IMG/VR virus record: IMGVR_UViG_3300028364_000049
Span: 1 to 49,438 of that record
Reading direction: 5' to 3' (one strand)
DNA length: 49,438 bases
From: a virus
Positions 33,615 to 40,134 of this stretch are shown here, one piece after another. Position 1 is the first letter of the stretch, and every line of letters begins with the position of its first letter. A model generated the notes under the pieces. It saw only the letters and a list, made by a program, of their open reading frames with translations. It did not search any database and was not told where the DNA came from. The translations under genes and the position numbers were made by a program.

Positions 33615-33830
33615 ATGAATTTATCGTGTATTCAACGGAAATTCCTATGTCAGTTATTAATGGAATATAGTAAGAATATCAACCTTCAACTACTGATATA
33701 TGAATCGGACATACATACAATCGTGAATACACTTTTATGTGGAGGATATAATCACACCGAGGAGACCATATTAAATGAAATACGTGAAACCGTAATGTGT
33801 ATGGAATATAAGAAATTTATAAAATTGTGA
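33615..33830 (+). CDS. small helical protein, GxY/LN family
   Basis: A 71-residue protein: CIQRKFLCQLLMEYS, then IHTIVNTLLCGGYNHTEETI and LNEIRETV. The IL-xGGY-x(7)-LNEIR core is a clear match to members at 41-44 kb. Confidence 0.6.
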   Translation: MNLSCIQRKFLCQLLMEYSKNINLQLLIYESDIHTIVNTLLCGGYNHTEETILNEIRETVMCMEYKKFIKL

Positions 33831-33858
33831 GTAAAGTTAAATCTTAAAAAATAATTTG

Positions 33859-34206
33859 ATGGCCAATGCAAAAAATCGATGTCATTTAATAGTAGGTACT
33901 CTACAGGATAATAATGAAATACCATCAATAGATAACCTCATAATATCAGCTGAATATTACAGGACTAATATTCATAGAAAATTGGGAGACACTATAATGG
34001 TCAATGGTGACCGAAAGGTAATAATTATACTTGGGTATGATAAGAAATCCATTATCGAAGAAATAAATAAATATATAAAGATGCAGAACGAATACATTTC
34101 GATCCAAAAAAATTACTATAGATCCCCCGTTGGCAAAAATCAATTAAGGGAACTTGAAGGTGTGTTACAAGATTTGGGTATCACAATAAAAAATCAGACC
34201 GATTAA
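33859..34206 (+). CDS. hypothetical protein
   Basis: A 115-residue protein with strands in the first half and two helices in the second (NKYIKMQNEYISIQKNYY; KNQLRELEGVLQDLG). Not recognised. A 212-nt gap with a promoter follows. Confidence 0.55.
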   Translation: MANAKNRCHLIVGTLQDNNEIPSIDNLIISAEYYRTNIHRKLGDTIMVNGDRKVIIILGYDKKSIIEEINKYIKMQNEYISIQKNYYRSPVGKNQLRELEGVLQDLGITIKNQTD

Positions 34207-34269
34207 AAATATCCAGCATCGGTATCAAAACAAATAATAGATTACCAAGGAAAAGGGGAACATAAGAAG

Positions 34270-34318
34270 AACTTTAACATATTAAATTAGGAATTCTAAA
34301 ATACGATTCGTACCTTAA
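34270..34318 (+). promoter_or_regulatory. promoter repeat (TTAGG ... TACCTTAA)
   Basis: A copy of the TTTAACATATTAAATTAGGAATT repeat ending in TACCTTAA at 34311-34318. It reads toward the gene at 34419 through a 100-nt leader. Confidence 0.6.
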
Positions 34319-34418
34319 CAAACCAATAATGGATAATATAAGACTATAATAAAATATAAACGGTATAAATAGAGATACCACAAATTCTGTATGGAATAAA
34401 AATTAACGAATCTATCAT

Positions 34419-34718
34419 ATGAACACATCATATCGACTACAACCGGAACAATTCGAATACCTACACGATATATTATCCTATATATCATCGGATAAGAACC
34501 GTTATACACTAAAAATGCCAGGGACCGAGATACGACAGTGCATCGATGTACTACATTCGATACTGGAAACAGGGACGTATGTTACACTCCAAAAACATTT
34601 CCTTAATAACGATATCAGAGATCTACATCTCCGTATCATAGAATTGAGTACAAAGGATACACCTGTAATTAAACCCTATATCCAATATAGCAAATCAAAT
34701 CCATTTGGATATTACTGA
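34419..34718 (+). CDS. small helical protein, GxY/LN family
   Basis: A 99-residue protein: LQPEQFEYLHDILSYIS, then IDVLHSILETGTYVTLQKHF and HLRIIELS. The ILETGTY core and preceding LxPEQ helix are the family signature. Last gene before a 0.9-kb non-coding region. Confidence 0.62.
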   Translation: MNTSYRLQPEQFEYLHDILSYISSDKNRYTLKMPGTEIRQCIDVLHSILETGTYVTLQKHFLNNDIRDLHLRIIELSTKDTPVIKPYIQYSKSNPFGYY

Positions 34719-35163
34719 TCCCGAAATATTCATTTTAAAGAAATGTCCGACATCGGTATCAAAACAAATAATAGCTCACTAAGGACAAAGAACAACAATA
34801 AGAACAATAAGAACAATAATACATTAGAGTAATATAATACACATACCTATAATACAATCAATAGGTCAAACAGTATAAGGAACATATATCAGGACTCCTT
34901 AAAATCCTTTAGGGACAGTGGTTATTGTGTTAAAAATGATATAAAAATCGGTACGGTGGGTAAAGTACTCAAACAATGAAAGTATGTAATAATACAAAAC
35001 CACCACATTGTGACACATTATGCCACTATGCCATAGTGGTACTACCACCACAATGTGACACTCTGGCCACTGGTCCGAAATGTATCGAGTTTGGATTGAT
35101 ATAAAAGTACGAATACATACGTCAATGTACCTACCTAGGATAACCTAGGTTGAACGAACTGTA

Positions 35164-35184
35164 CCCAACCCATACCCTACCCCC
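35164..35184 (-). other. G-quadruplex motif
   Basis: The + strand has CCC, CCC, CCC and CCCCC separated by 2-3 nt, so the - strand reads GGGGG-TA-GGG-TAT-GGG-TT-GGG, a textbook four-tract G4 in an otherwise AT-rich genome. Confidence 0.7.
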
Positions 35185-35241
35185 ACCTACACACATCTAC
35201 CCCTTAGAACCCTTTAAAATCGTTTTTAATATGTTAACATT

Positions 35242-35324
35242 ATGTTAAAGTTTTGTTAAAATTGAAATGTTAAAGTTTTGTTAAAATTATGTTAAAATTG
35301 ATATGTTAAAGTTTTGTTAAAATT
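35242..35324 (+). repeat. three iteron-like 22-bp repeats
   Basis: ATGTTAAAGTTTTGTTAAAA plus TT occurs at 35242-35263, 35267-35288 and 35303-35324, spaced irregularly and followed by the palindrome CGGATAATTATCCG and a TATCTTTG promoter box. Confidence 0.75.
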
Positions 35325-35377
35325 ATGATATATCGGATAATTATCCGTATCTTTGCATCGACTATCCGGTCCGAACT

Positions 35378-35417
35378 GTTAAAATATTCCCAACAGTACT
35401 GTTAAAATATTCCCAAC
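35378..35417 (+). repeat. two copies of GTTAAAATATTCCCAAC
   Basis: Exact 17-mers at 35378-35394 and 35401-35417. Two further exact copies lie at 36889-36905 and 36935-36951. In the first pair the flanks (ACTG...CAGT) make each unit an imperfect inverted repeat. Confidence 0.85.
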
Positions 35418-35630
35418 AGTACCAACATAGAAATATTAGTATGTCAAAATGAAAATACTTAAAAATAAAAATGGCTAATTAAACGGTGCTCAGTAGCATA
35501 TTTGAGCATAAACGATATTAAATATTTAAAATCGTGCCATGTGCGATAGCAAAAATATTTATTTTTGAAAAATTATATTGGTAGTATACCCTATCAAAAT
35601 GAAATTTCATAATATTTATATACAGATATC

Positions 35631-35750
35631 GGTTATGGTATGGTGTCGTTGTGACCTTATAGAACGAACTTAATTAATAATAAAAAACTTTGGATTATGA
35701 ATACAGATAATAAACAAGCAGAAACCAAGCAATGCACTATACCAAGTGTC
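35631..35750 (+). repeat. attC-like imperfect palindrome (isolated)
   Basis: Left arm GGTTATGGTATGGTGTCGTT (from 35631) pairs with right arm AATGCACTATACCAAGTGTC (to 35750). The site at 47171-47296 shares TATGGTGTCGT, AACTTAAT and GCACTATACCA as well as ATGTGC after the right arm, so the two are homologous. The TAAC end box is not conserved here, suggesting a decayed or atypical site. Confidence 0.6.
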
Positions 35751-35912
35751 ATGTGCAGTGTTTGTGAAGGACAGGGATGGACTATTGAAATAGAGGCTAA
35801 CTGTTGTGGTAATTATAGAGAATACGGATGCTGTGGCGTACCTGAGCCTATACAGGTGCAGGTTGAATGTAAATGCGATAAGGGTTGTGTACCAAATTGC
35901 ACATATCAATAG
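35751..35912 (+). CDS. cysteine-rich zinc-ribbon protein
   Basis: A 53-residue protein starting at the ATG directly after the attC-like right arm (an upstream ATG at 35697 would run through the arm). MCSVCEGQGW is a DnaJ-like CxxCxGxG, followed by NCCGNYREYGCCG and CKCDKGCVPNC, giving ten cysteines. Probably zinc-binding. It looks like a captured gene cassette. Confidence 0.6.
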   Translation: MCSVCEGQGWTIEIEANCCGNYREYGCCGVPEPIQVQVECKCDKGCVPNCTYQ

Positions 35913-35986
35913 TATATAAACATACACGATGGAGTAAGAATACTAATCGTGCACATAATAACCGTGCACGTAATAGATTATGGCAT

Positions 35987-36172
35987 ATGGTAATAATGGA
36001 AACTGATTATACCTACATTAGGGAATATCCTAGGTGTGATAAACCAAAGAAAGCGCCAAACCTGAATATGTACGAAGGGCCCATATCGTCGGTAAAGAAA
36101 GAGAAAGCAACAAAGGTAAACCGTACCAAACTCAGCTTCAGGGAAAAAGTACTACAACACCCTATCATGTAA
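35987..36172 (+). CDS. small basic protein
   Basis: A 61-residue basic protein (ATG 35987 or 35996) with a Pro/Lys-rich middle (RCDKPKKAPNLNMY). Upstream are two near-identical CGTGCACRTAATA units. Unknown function. Confidence 0.45.
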   Translation: MVIMETDYTYIREYPRCDKPKKAPNLNMYEGPISSVKKEKATKVNRTKLSFREKVLQHPIM

Positions 36173-36280
36173 TATCAGCAGAACTACGTAAGGAATTACT
36201 ATAACAAAACTTTAACACTTTTTATTTGGAAGTTATAATTATATTCCGTGTCTAATTAAAAAACGGTAATTTCTATATTT

Positions 36281-36472
36281 ATGGTAAACACCTTAACTAT
36301 GGATCCTAGGAAAGCAAAACAGATACTCGATAAGTACGATAAACCGATACCACCTGGAAAGGAACGTTCCAAGAAAGCGTTTACCAAGATGAACCAAAAG
36401 AAATTCAACGATGAACAACGTAGGTTGAAATTCGCTGAACTGTTCAAGAAGGCGAACGATGACGAAAGTTAA
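36281..36472 (+). CDS. small basic helical protein
   Basis: A 63-residue, Lys/Arg-rich helical protein (RKAKQILDKYDKPIPPGKER, then FNDEQRRLKFAELFKKA). Possibly nucleic-acid binding. Preceded by a TATTTGG-type promoter region at about 36210-36250 and followed by the 1.1-kb non-coding promoter region. Confidence 0.5.
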   Translation: MVNTLTMDPRKAKQILDKYDKPIPPGKERSKKAFTKMNQKKFNDEQRRLKFAELFKKANDDES

Positions 36473-36492
36473 CATTACTTTAACATTCAGTA

Positions 36493-36575
36493 TTTGGTTA
36501 TCACTAATATTATCCTTATCTTTATAACGAAGATCGGAAGGAAGGCCCGAAGGACGGAGAGTGCTATACCATTAA
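36493..36575 (+). ncRNA. putative short G-rich RNA, copy a
   Basis: Promoter TTTGG (36493-36497) and TATCTTTA (36517-36524), then a purine-rich segment with GGAAGGAAGGCCCGAAGGAC and GGAGAGTGC, ending in an A/T-rich tract with AAAATTTTAAC. Four related units follow at 36693 (+), 37222 (-), 37414 (-) and 37525 (-). Confidence 0.45.
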
Positions 36576-36604
36576 AATTTTAACAAAACTTTAACGTTTA
36601 CAGA

Positions 36605-36636
36605 TTTGGTTATTACAAAAATAATCCGTACCTTTG
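36605..36636 (+). promoter_or_regulatory. promoter (TTTGG-N19-TACCTTTG)
   Basis: TTTGG 36605-36609 and TACCTTTG 36629-36636, with the spacer TTATTACAAAAATAATCCG shared with the promoter at 36805 and nearly so with those at 37079 and 37276. Confidence 0.78.
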
Positions 36637-36692
36637 GATTACATGCCCACCGCAACTATCACAAAACTTTAACATTACTTTAACACTCCCGA

Positions 36693-36775
36693 TTTGGTAA
36701 TCACACATAATCTTCGTATCTTTATAGTGGAAACGAGGAGAGAGGACTTGAGGTGGGAGAGTGCGTTACACCTAA
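36693..36775 (+). ncRNA. putative short G-rich RNA, copy b
   Basis: Promoter TTTGG (36693-36697) and TATCTTTA (36717-36724), then TAGTGGAAACGAGGAG, GAGGACTTGAGGTGGG and AGAGTGC. It aligns with copy e on the other strand from the -7 box onward. Confidence 0.45.
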
Positions 36776-36804
36776 AATTTTAACATATCTTTAACTAGTA
36801 CGGA

Positions 36805-36836
36805 TTTGGTTATTACAAAAATAATCCGTATCTTTA
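36805..36836 (+). promoter_or_regulatory. promoter (TTTGG-N19-TATCTTTA)
   Basis: TTTGG 36805-36809 and TATCTTTA 36829-36836, reading into the inverted repeat at 36857-36913. Confidence 0.78.
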
Positions 36837-36856
36837 TGTTGGCGTCCCAGACTAAA

Positions 36857-36913
36857 TTTATAACGTTGGGAACAATACCCAATGTTCTGTTAAAATATTC
36901 CCAACGTTATAAA
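36857..36913 (+). repeat. 16-bp perfect inverted repeat
   Basis: TTTATAACGTTGGGAA (36857-36872) and TTCCCAACGTTATAAA (36898-36913) are exact reverse complements with a 25-nt spacer. The right half overlaps one copy of the GTTAAAATATTCCCAAC 17-mer. A strong hairpin or a protein-binding site. Confidence 0.85.
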
Positions 36914-37078
36914 CACCATAGATAAAATCTATATGTTAAAATATTCCCAACGTTATATGTGAGCCATTACCGCTCGGAGCCACCGTGTCCATTGGGTTCA
37001 CATGATACCGACAGGTACAAACGTTAAAATTATAATATGTTAAAGTTTACGTATTATAGATATTATCGATAACTAATA

Positions 37079-37134
37079 TTTGGCCGTTACAAAAATAATC
37101 CGTATCTTTGCGTTGATGCTCTTTTCCTTTTTAA
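37079..37134 (+). promoter_or_regulatory. promoter and start of a transcript facing copy c
   Basis: TTTGG 37079-37083, TATCTTTG 37103-37110, then GCGTTGATGCTCTTTTCC. The segment is repeated almost exactly at 37276-37331. The - strand promoter of copy c faces it 100 nt away, so the transcripts overlap antisense. Confidence 0.75.
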
Positions 37135-37139
37135 AAAAC

Positions 37140-37222
37140 AGAATATAAGGCACCCTCCCCCCTTACCGGCCTCCCACCCTATCTTCGTTATAAAGATACG
37201 GATAATTATCGGTACTACCAAA
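37140..37222 (-). ncRNA. putative short G-rich RNA, copy c (antisense)
   Basis: On the - strand: promoter TTTGG (37222-37218) and TATCTTTA (37198-37191), then TAACGAAGATAGGGTGGGAG, GCCGGTAAGGGGGGAGGG and TGCC. The G-rich core occupies 37150-37181. It would be complementary to the transcript from the promoter at 37079. Confidence 0.45.
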
Positions 37223-37275
37223 ACTTTAACACAAGTTTAACATATAATTTTTAACATAATTTTAACCGGTACGGA

Positions 37276-37331
37276 TTTGGTCGTTACAAAAATAATCCGT
37301 ATCTTTGCGTTGATGCTCTTTTCCTTTTTAA
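37276..37331 (+). promoter_or_regulatory. promoter and start of a transcript facing copy d
   Basis: TTTGG 37276-37280 and TATCTTTG 37300-37307, then GCGTTGATGCTCTTTTCC, a near-exact duplicate of 37079-37134, again facing a - strand unit. Confidence 0.75.
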
Positions 37332-37414
37332 ACGGGTATAGAGCACCCTGCCGGCTCCCGGCCTCACTCCGTGTTTCCACTACTAAGGTACGAATAATAT
37401 TCGTAATTTCCAAA
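37330..37414 (-). ncRNA. putative short G-rich RNA, copy d (antisense)
   Basis: On the - strand: TTTGG (37414-37410) and TACCTTAG (37390-37383), then TAGTGGAAACACGGAGTGAG and GCCGGGAGCCGGCAGGGTGC. GCCGGGAGCCGGC can fold as a strong short hairpin. Confidence 0.45.
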
Positions 37415-37440
37415 TAAGATATGTTAAAGTTATGTTAAAA

Positions 37441-37525
37441 ACTTGAGCGATGAGCACCCTCCCCCCTTCGGACCTCCCATCCCATTTCCACTATAAAGAT
37501 ACGACAAAATATTGGTACTACCAAG
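37441..37525 (-). ncRNA. putative short G-rich RNA, copy e
   Basis: On the - strand: TTGG (37524-37521) and TATCTTTA (37501-37494), then TAGTGGAAATGGGATGGGAG, GTCCGAAGGGGGGAGGG and TGCTC. No + strand promoter faces this copy. Confidence 0.45.
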
Positions 37526-37551
37526 ACTTTAACAAAACTTTAACATATCGG

Positions 37552-37611
37552 AACTTTAACAAAACTTTAACATATCGGATTAGGAACTGTAAAACCGATT
37601 CCATACTTTCG
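37552..37611 (+). promoter_or_regulatory. promoter repeat (TTAGG ... TACTTTCG)
   Basis: AACTTTAACA(AAACTTTAACA)TATCGGATTAGGAACTG-type promoter with TACTTTCG at 37604-37611, followed by the leader GGAATAGAAATTATG of the next gene. Confidence 0.65.
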
Positions 37612-37638
37612 TGGGTAATAAGAAAAGGAATAGAAATT

Positions 37639-37986
37639 ATGAAAACACAAAAACTTAACTTAGGAAAAAACTTTACGGCAATGGTCTCAATTATGGATCT
37701 ACAAAGATTAGGATGGGAATTTGACGTGGAAGATACATCGAAGGCGTTGAAAGTTAGTGAACAAGAAGCATGGGATTATTTAATTAAAAAATACGATGTT
37801 GAAATAACCGTAGATAAAAACGGGAGGACATTTTGGAACTATGTGGATACACGTAAATTGGAAATGGGAATTTTTGAGGGATCAGGAAAAGAACTTACCG
37901 GCGATGACGAGCAAACTATTAAAGATTTGCAACAACTATTCGAAGAAGGAAACCTTTGGGGTGAAAAAATAATAACTAAAAACTAG
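37639..37986 (+). CDS. hypothetical protein
   Basis: A 115-residue acidic protein from ATG 37639; an upstream in-frame extension would cover the promoter. Contains SKALKVSEQEAWDYLIKKYD and DDEQTIKDLQQLFEEG helices. Not recognised. Confidence 0.62.
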   Translation: MKTQKLNLGKNFTAMVSIMDLQRLGWEFDVEDTSKALKVSEQEAWDYLIKKYDVEITVDKNGRTFWNYVDTRKLEMGIFEGSGKELTGDDEQTIKDLQQLFEEGNLWGEKIITKN

Positions 37987-37991
37987 AAATT

Positions 37992-38102
37992 ATGATATCA
38001 GAACAAATTAACGTTAAGAGTTGGAACGAATTGCCAACAGTAACCAAGGCTGCAAAAGTCAAAACCTATGATGATGCTGGGAACTTATTGGTTACTACAT
38101 AA
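37992..38102 (+). CDS. very small protein
   Basis: A 36-residue ORF (INVKSWNELPTVTKAAKVKT) 5 nt after the previous stop, with the usual GAAATTATG start context. Confidence 0.45.
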   Translation: MISEQINVKSWNELPTVTKAAKVKTYDDAGNLLVTT

Positions 38103-38137
38103 CTAGGACATAAAATGACAACTAGAGAATAGAAATC

Positions 38138-38305
38138 ATGAAAATTATAATCGATTATTTCGAGTTTACGAAAACTTATGAACTATGGGATATTGAAAAA
38201 GATTGTAAATACCCTGCAAGAGAATTTAAAAGCTTAAAAGCCGCTGAAAACTTTTGTGAACGTAGCGAACTAACTTACAAATTTGGAATCAGTTGTGATG
38301 GTTAG
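38138..38305 (+). CDS. small hypothetical protein
   Basis: A 55-residue protein (IIDYFEFTKTYELWDIEKDC) with the leader GAATAGAAATCATG. Unknown function. Confidence 0.48.
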   Translation: MKIIIDYFEFTKTYELWDIEKDCKYPAREFKSLKAAENFCERSELTYKFGISCDG

Positions 38306-38359
38306 AACCGTGAGATGTTAAAGACATTGGTCCAATGAGTTTAACAATCGGATACAGTT

Positions 38360-38441
38360 AAACTTTAACATATAAAATTAGGAATTGATAATTAGATTTC
38401 GTACTTTAGTAAGGTAATGGAAAAAGAGGGGATAACACCCC
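38360..38441 (+). promoter_or_regulatory. promoter repeat and leader hairpin
   Basis: AACTTTAACATATAAAATTAGG repeat with TACTTTAG at 38402-38409, then GGGG (38428-38431) and CCCC (38438-38441), and AACCTTAAAA. The hairpin leader matches that at 23245-23257. Confidence 0.72.
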
Positions 38442-38463
38442 ATTAACCTTAAAATATAAAACT

Positions 38464-39051
38464 ATGAATACTAAAAAATTTAAATTTAACTTGATCGGCG
38501 AAGAATTTACATTACCTTCCAAGTATCTAAAAACAGAGAATTATAGGGGTGAACCTATTCCAAATCCTTTTATCGATTTGAACCACGTGGCCGCCGCATC
38601 GGTTATCAAACAATATATTAAGAAAAAATATCCAAAAGTAGTTGTTTCTTCAACTTCGGAATCATTCTCTATGGGTAACGCGGTTACTATCAATTTAAGT
38701 GATGAGATTGGAAACGGTGTTCCCTCACAAATTTATAATGATGTTCTTTCATTTTCAGGAATGTTCAAATACGGCCATTTCAATTCAATGGAAGATATTT
38801 ATGAAATGAACAGTAATGAATATACATCAGAAAAGGGAACGACGATAGAAATGGGTGTAAAATACGTTTCCGTCGTTAATAGTCCTTCTTTCGGTTCTGT
38901 TCCAGGTATTATTACTATGATTAGGGAGTACACAACTACCGATAAATATAGTGGTGGCAGGGTATCACTTGAAAAGGCTATCGAAACCATTAAGAGTTAT
39001 AGTATTTCCGATGTAAAGATAAACAAGGCTTTAACAATAATGAATTCATAA
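38464..39051 (+). CDS. LPD29-like domain protein
   Basis: A 195-residue protein. AASVIKQYIKKKYPKVVVSS followed by SESFSMGNAVTINLSD resembles LPD29, a small domain found in large polyvalent proteins of mobile elements and in phage proteins. The C-terminal part is helical. Function unknown. Confidence 0.6.
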   Translation: MNTKKFKFNLIGEEFTLPSKYLKTENYRGEPIPNPFIDLNHVAAASVIKQYIKKKYPKVVVSSTSESFSMGNAVTINLSDEIGNGVPSQIYNDVLSFSGMFKYGHFNSMEDIYEMNSNEYTSEKGTTIEMGVKYVSVVNSPSFGSVPGIITMIREYTTTDKYSGGRVSLEKAIETIKSYSISDVKINKALTIMNS

Positions 39052-39053
39052 CT

Positions 39054-39179
39054 ATGACACGAGCAGAACAGGATTTTCAAAGTATAATGACTCACGCAGC
39101 GACCGATATTGTTAAACAATTAAAGAGGATCGCGGATACCTTGGAATCACGGAGTGATGATTTTCCAGATAAGATATGA
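39054..39179 (+). CDS. small helical protein
   Basis: A 41-residue helical ORF (ATDIVKQLKRIADTLESRSD) 2 nt after the LPD29-like gene and overlapping the next start (ATGA). Unknown. Confidence 0.45.
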   Translation: MTRAEQDFQSIMTHAATDIVKQLKRIADTLESRSDDFPDKI

Positions 39180-39367
39180 TAATAGAAAAGTTTTCACCGA
39201 TTCATAAATTGGTAATGATAATGTTTACTTCTAGATGGTTCTTGGATACCTTGGACGAAACCGAAGTGAATTTATTAAGATCTGTGTATATTACGGATAG
39301 ATATAGAAGTAGACAGAGAAGAAAATTAAACGAAATCCGAAAAAAGTGGATTAGTTATATTCAATAA
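39176..39367 (+). CDS. small helical protein, GxY/LN family
   Basis: A 63-residue protein: WFLDTLDETEVNLLRSVYIT then RRKLNEIRKKWISYI. The LNEIRKxW core matches the family. Unknown function. Confidence 0.58.
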   Translation: MIIEKFSPIHKLVMIMFTSRWFLDTLDETEVNLLRSVYITDRYRSRQRRKLNEIRKKWISYIQ

Positions 39368-39379
39368 ATAATAATCGAT

Positions 39380-39457
39380 GTGAATAATAAAGATCCACCA
39401 TATTTTGGCCACAGTGAATATAATTATATTATAAAAATAAAACAAAATCTGGCATAA
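39380..39457 (+). CDS. possible tiny ORF (GTG start)
   Basis: A 25-residue ORF (NNKDPPYFGHSEYNYIIKIK) 12 nt after the previous stop and just before a terminator; support is positional only. Confidence 0.28.
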   Translation: MNNKDPPYFGHSEYNYIIKIKQNLA

Positions 39458-39482
39458 GATCCAATTCTGTTAATAACGATCA

Positions 39483-39526
39483 AAAATGTCACCCTATTTA
39501 TATTGAGTGACATTTTTATTTTAAGA
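39483..39526 (+). terminator. Rho-independent terminator
   Basis: AAAATGTCAC and GTGACATTTT form a 10-bp stem with a 14-nt loop followed by a T-rich tract (TTTATTTT), between two operons. Confidence 0.8.
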
Positions 39527-39583
39527 ACTTTAACATATTAAATTAGGAATTGATAATTAGATTTCGTACTTTAGTAAGGTAAT
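39526..39583 (+). promoter_or_regulatory. 58-bp promoter repeat, copy 1
   Basis: AACTTTAACATATTAAATTA through TACTTTAG (39567-39574) to AAGGTAAT. An identical copy is at 39815-39872 and a 1-2 base variant at 38360-38418. Confidence 0.8.
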
Positions 39584-39602
39584 ATTTAAAGAGATAGAAA
39601 TT

Positions 39603-39803
39603 ATGAAAACTCAAAAAGAAACGATCAAAGTAACTTCCAACCAAAGTAAGAGAACCTTTACGATCAGAAAATACATCGATGGTAAGTTCTTCGTAAAATA
39701 TAGGACCTTCCCAACCAGTCAAGATGATTTTGACACGGAAGAATACAACACCGAAAACGATTGGAAACAATTTTTGAAATCCGATAACTACTATAAGGTA
39801 TAG
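39603..39803 (+). CDS. small protein ending KSDNYYKV
   Basis: A 66-residue basic, strand-rich protein (KETIKVTSNQSKRTFTIRK). The last eight residues, KSDNYYKV, and the DNA encoding them recur at the end of the next gene, together with the following non-coding sequence. Confidence 0.6.
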   Translation: MKTQKETIKVTSNQSKRTFTIRKYIDGKFFVKYRTFPTSQDDFDTEEYNTENDWKQFLKSDNYYKV

Positions 39804-39814
39804 TACCAAATTTA

Positions 39815-39872
39815 AACTTTAACATATTAAATTAGGAATTGATAATTAGATTTCGTACTTTAGTAAGGTAAT
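39815..39872 (+). promoter_or_regulatory. 58-bp promoter repeat, copy 2
   Basis: Identical to 39526-39583, with TACTTTAG at 39856-39863, driving the gene at 39892. Confidence 0.8.
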
Positions 39873-39891
39873 AGAAAAAGAGATAGAAATT

Positions 39892-40098
39892 ATGACAGAT
39901 CAAGAAATGAATAACAAGGTAATAGAGAGATCAAAAGAACTTTTAACAATACCACAAGTTCAAAAAGAATACCAATCGAAAGAAAATGAAGCAGAAGCAA
40001 AAGATTGGATCTTACACCAGGCATTAATAACTCTTATGTATTCCCATGAAGAAAGAATGGAAATGGTAAAGAAATCCGATAACTACTATAAGGTATAG
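39892..40098 (+). CDS. small helical protein ending KSDNYYKV
   Basis: A 68-residue acidic helical protein (VIERSKELLTIPQVQKEYQS) unrelated to the previous one except for the shared C-terminal KSDNYYKV. Function unknown. Confidence 0.6.
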   Translation: MTDQEMNNKVIERSKELLTIPQVQKEYQSKENEAEAKDWILHQALITLMYSHEERMEMVKKSDNYYKV

Positions 40099-40134
40099 TA
40101 CCAAATTTAAACTTTAACCTATAAATTAAATAAT

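Larger units (their letters stand above)
34217..34774 (+). repeat. 24-bp direct repeat flanking the 34.4-kb gene
   Basis: CATCGGTATCAAAACAAATA followed by ATAG occurs at 34217-34240 and again at 34751-34774, either side of the gene at 34419. The second copy is followed by three AAGAACAAT-like tandem units (about 34799-34823). The repeat could have served as a recombination site for acquiring that gene. Confidence 0.75.
34719..35630. other. 0.9-kb non-coding repeat region (candidate origin)
   Basis: No credible gene. It contains a 17-nt hairpin CCACTATGCCATAGTGG (35023-35039) nested between two CACCACAnTGTGACAC repeats (35001-35016, 35046-35061), two CCTAGG palindromes (35134, 35144), a G-quadruplex motif on the - strand, three tandem 22-bp units, a CGGATAATTATCCG palindrome and two 17-mers. 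Such a cluster is typical of replication origins or partition/regulatory sites, but no function can be proven from sequence. Confidence 0.55.
36473..37638. other. 1.17-kb non-coding region with promoters on both strands
   Basis: No credible protein gene. At least five + strand promoters and three - strand promoters, five related G-rich short transcription units, a 16-bp perfect inverted repeat (36857-36872 and 36898-36913) and two 17-mers also found at 35.4 kb. Several units are antisense to each other. Confidence 0.7.
39775..40120 (+). repeat. direct repeat covering gene ends
   Basis: AAATCCGATAACTACTATAA and the next ~27 nt (GGTATAGTACCAAATTTAAACTTTAAC in two pieces) occur at about 39776-39822 and 40073-40119. 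Each copy encodes the KSDNYYKV tail plus the stop and the start of the promoter repeat. Confidence 0.85.

Noticed and set aside
34980-37560. CRISPR array
   Set aside because: Repeats are irregularly spaced, of several different kinds and without unique spacers of constant length.
37450-37638. N-terminal extension of the gene at 37639
   Set aside because: The frame is open upstream, but the stretch contains a - strand transcription unit and the gene's own promoter; homologous leaders elsewhere start at GAAATTATG.
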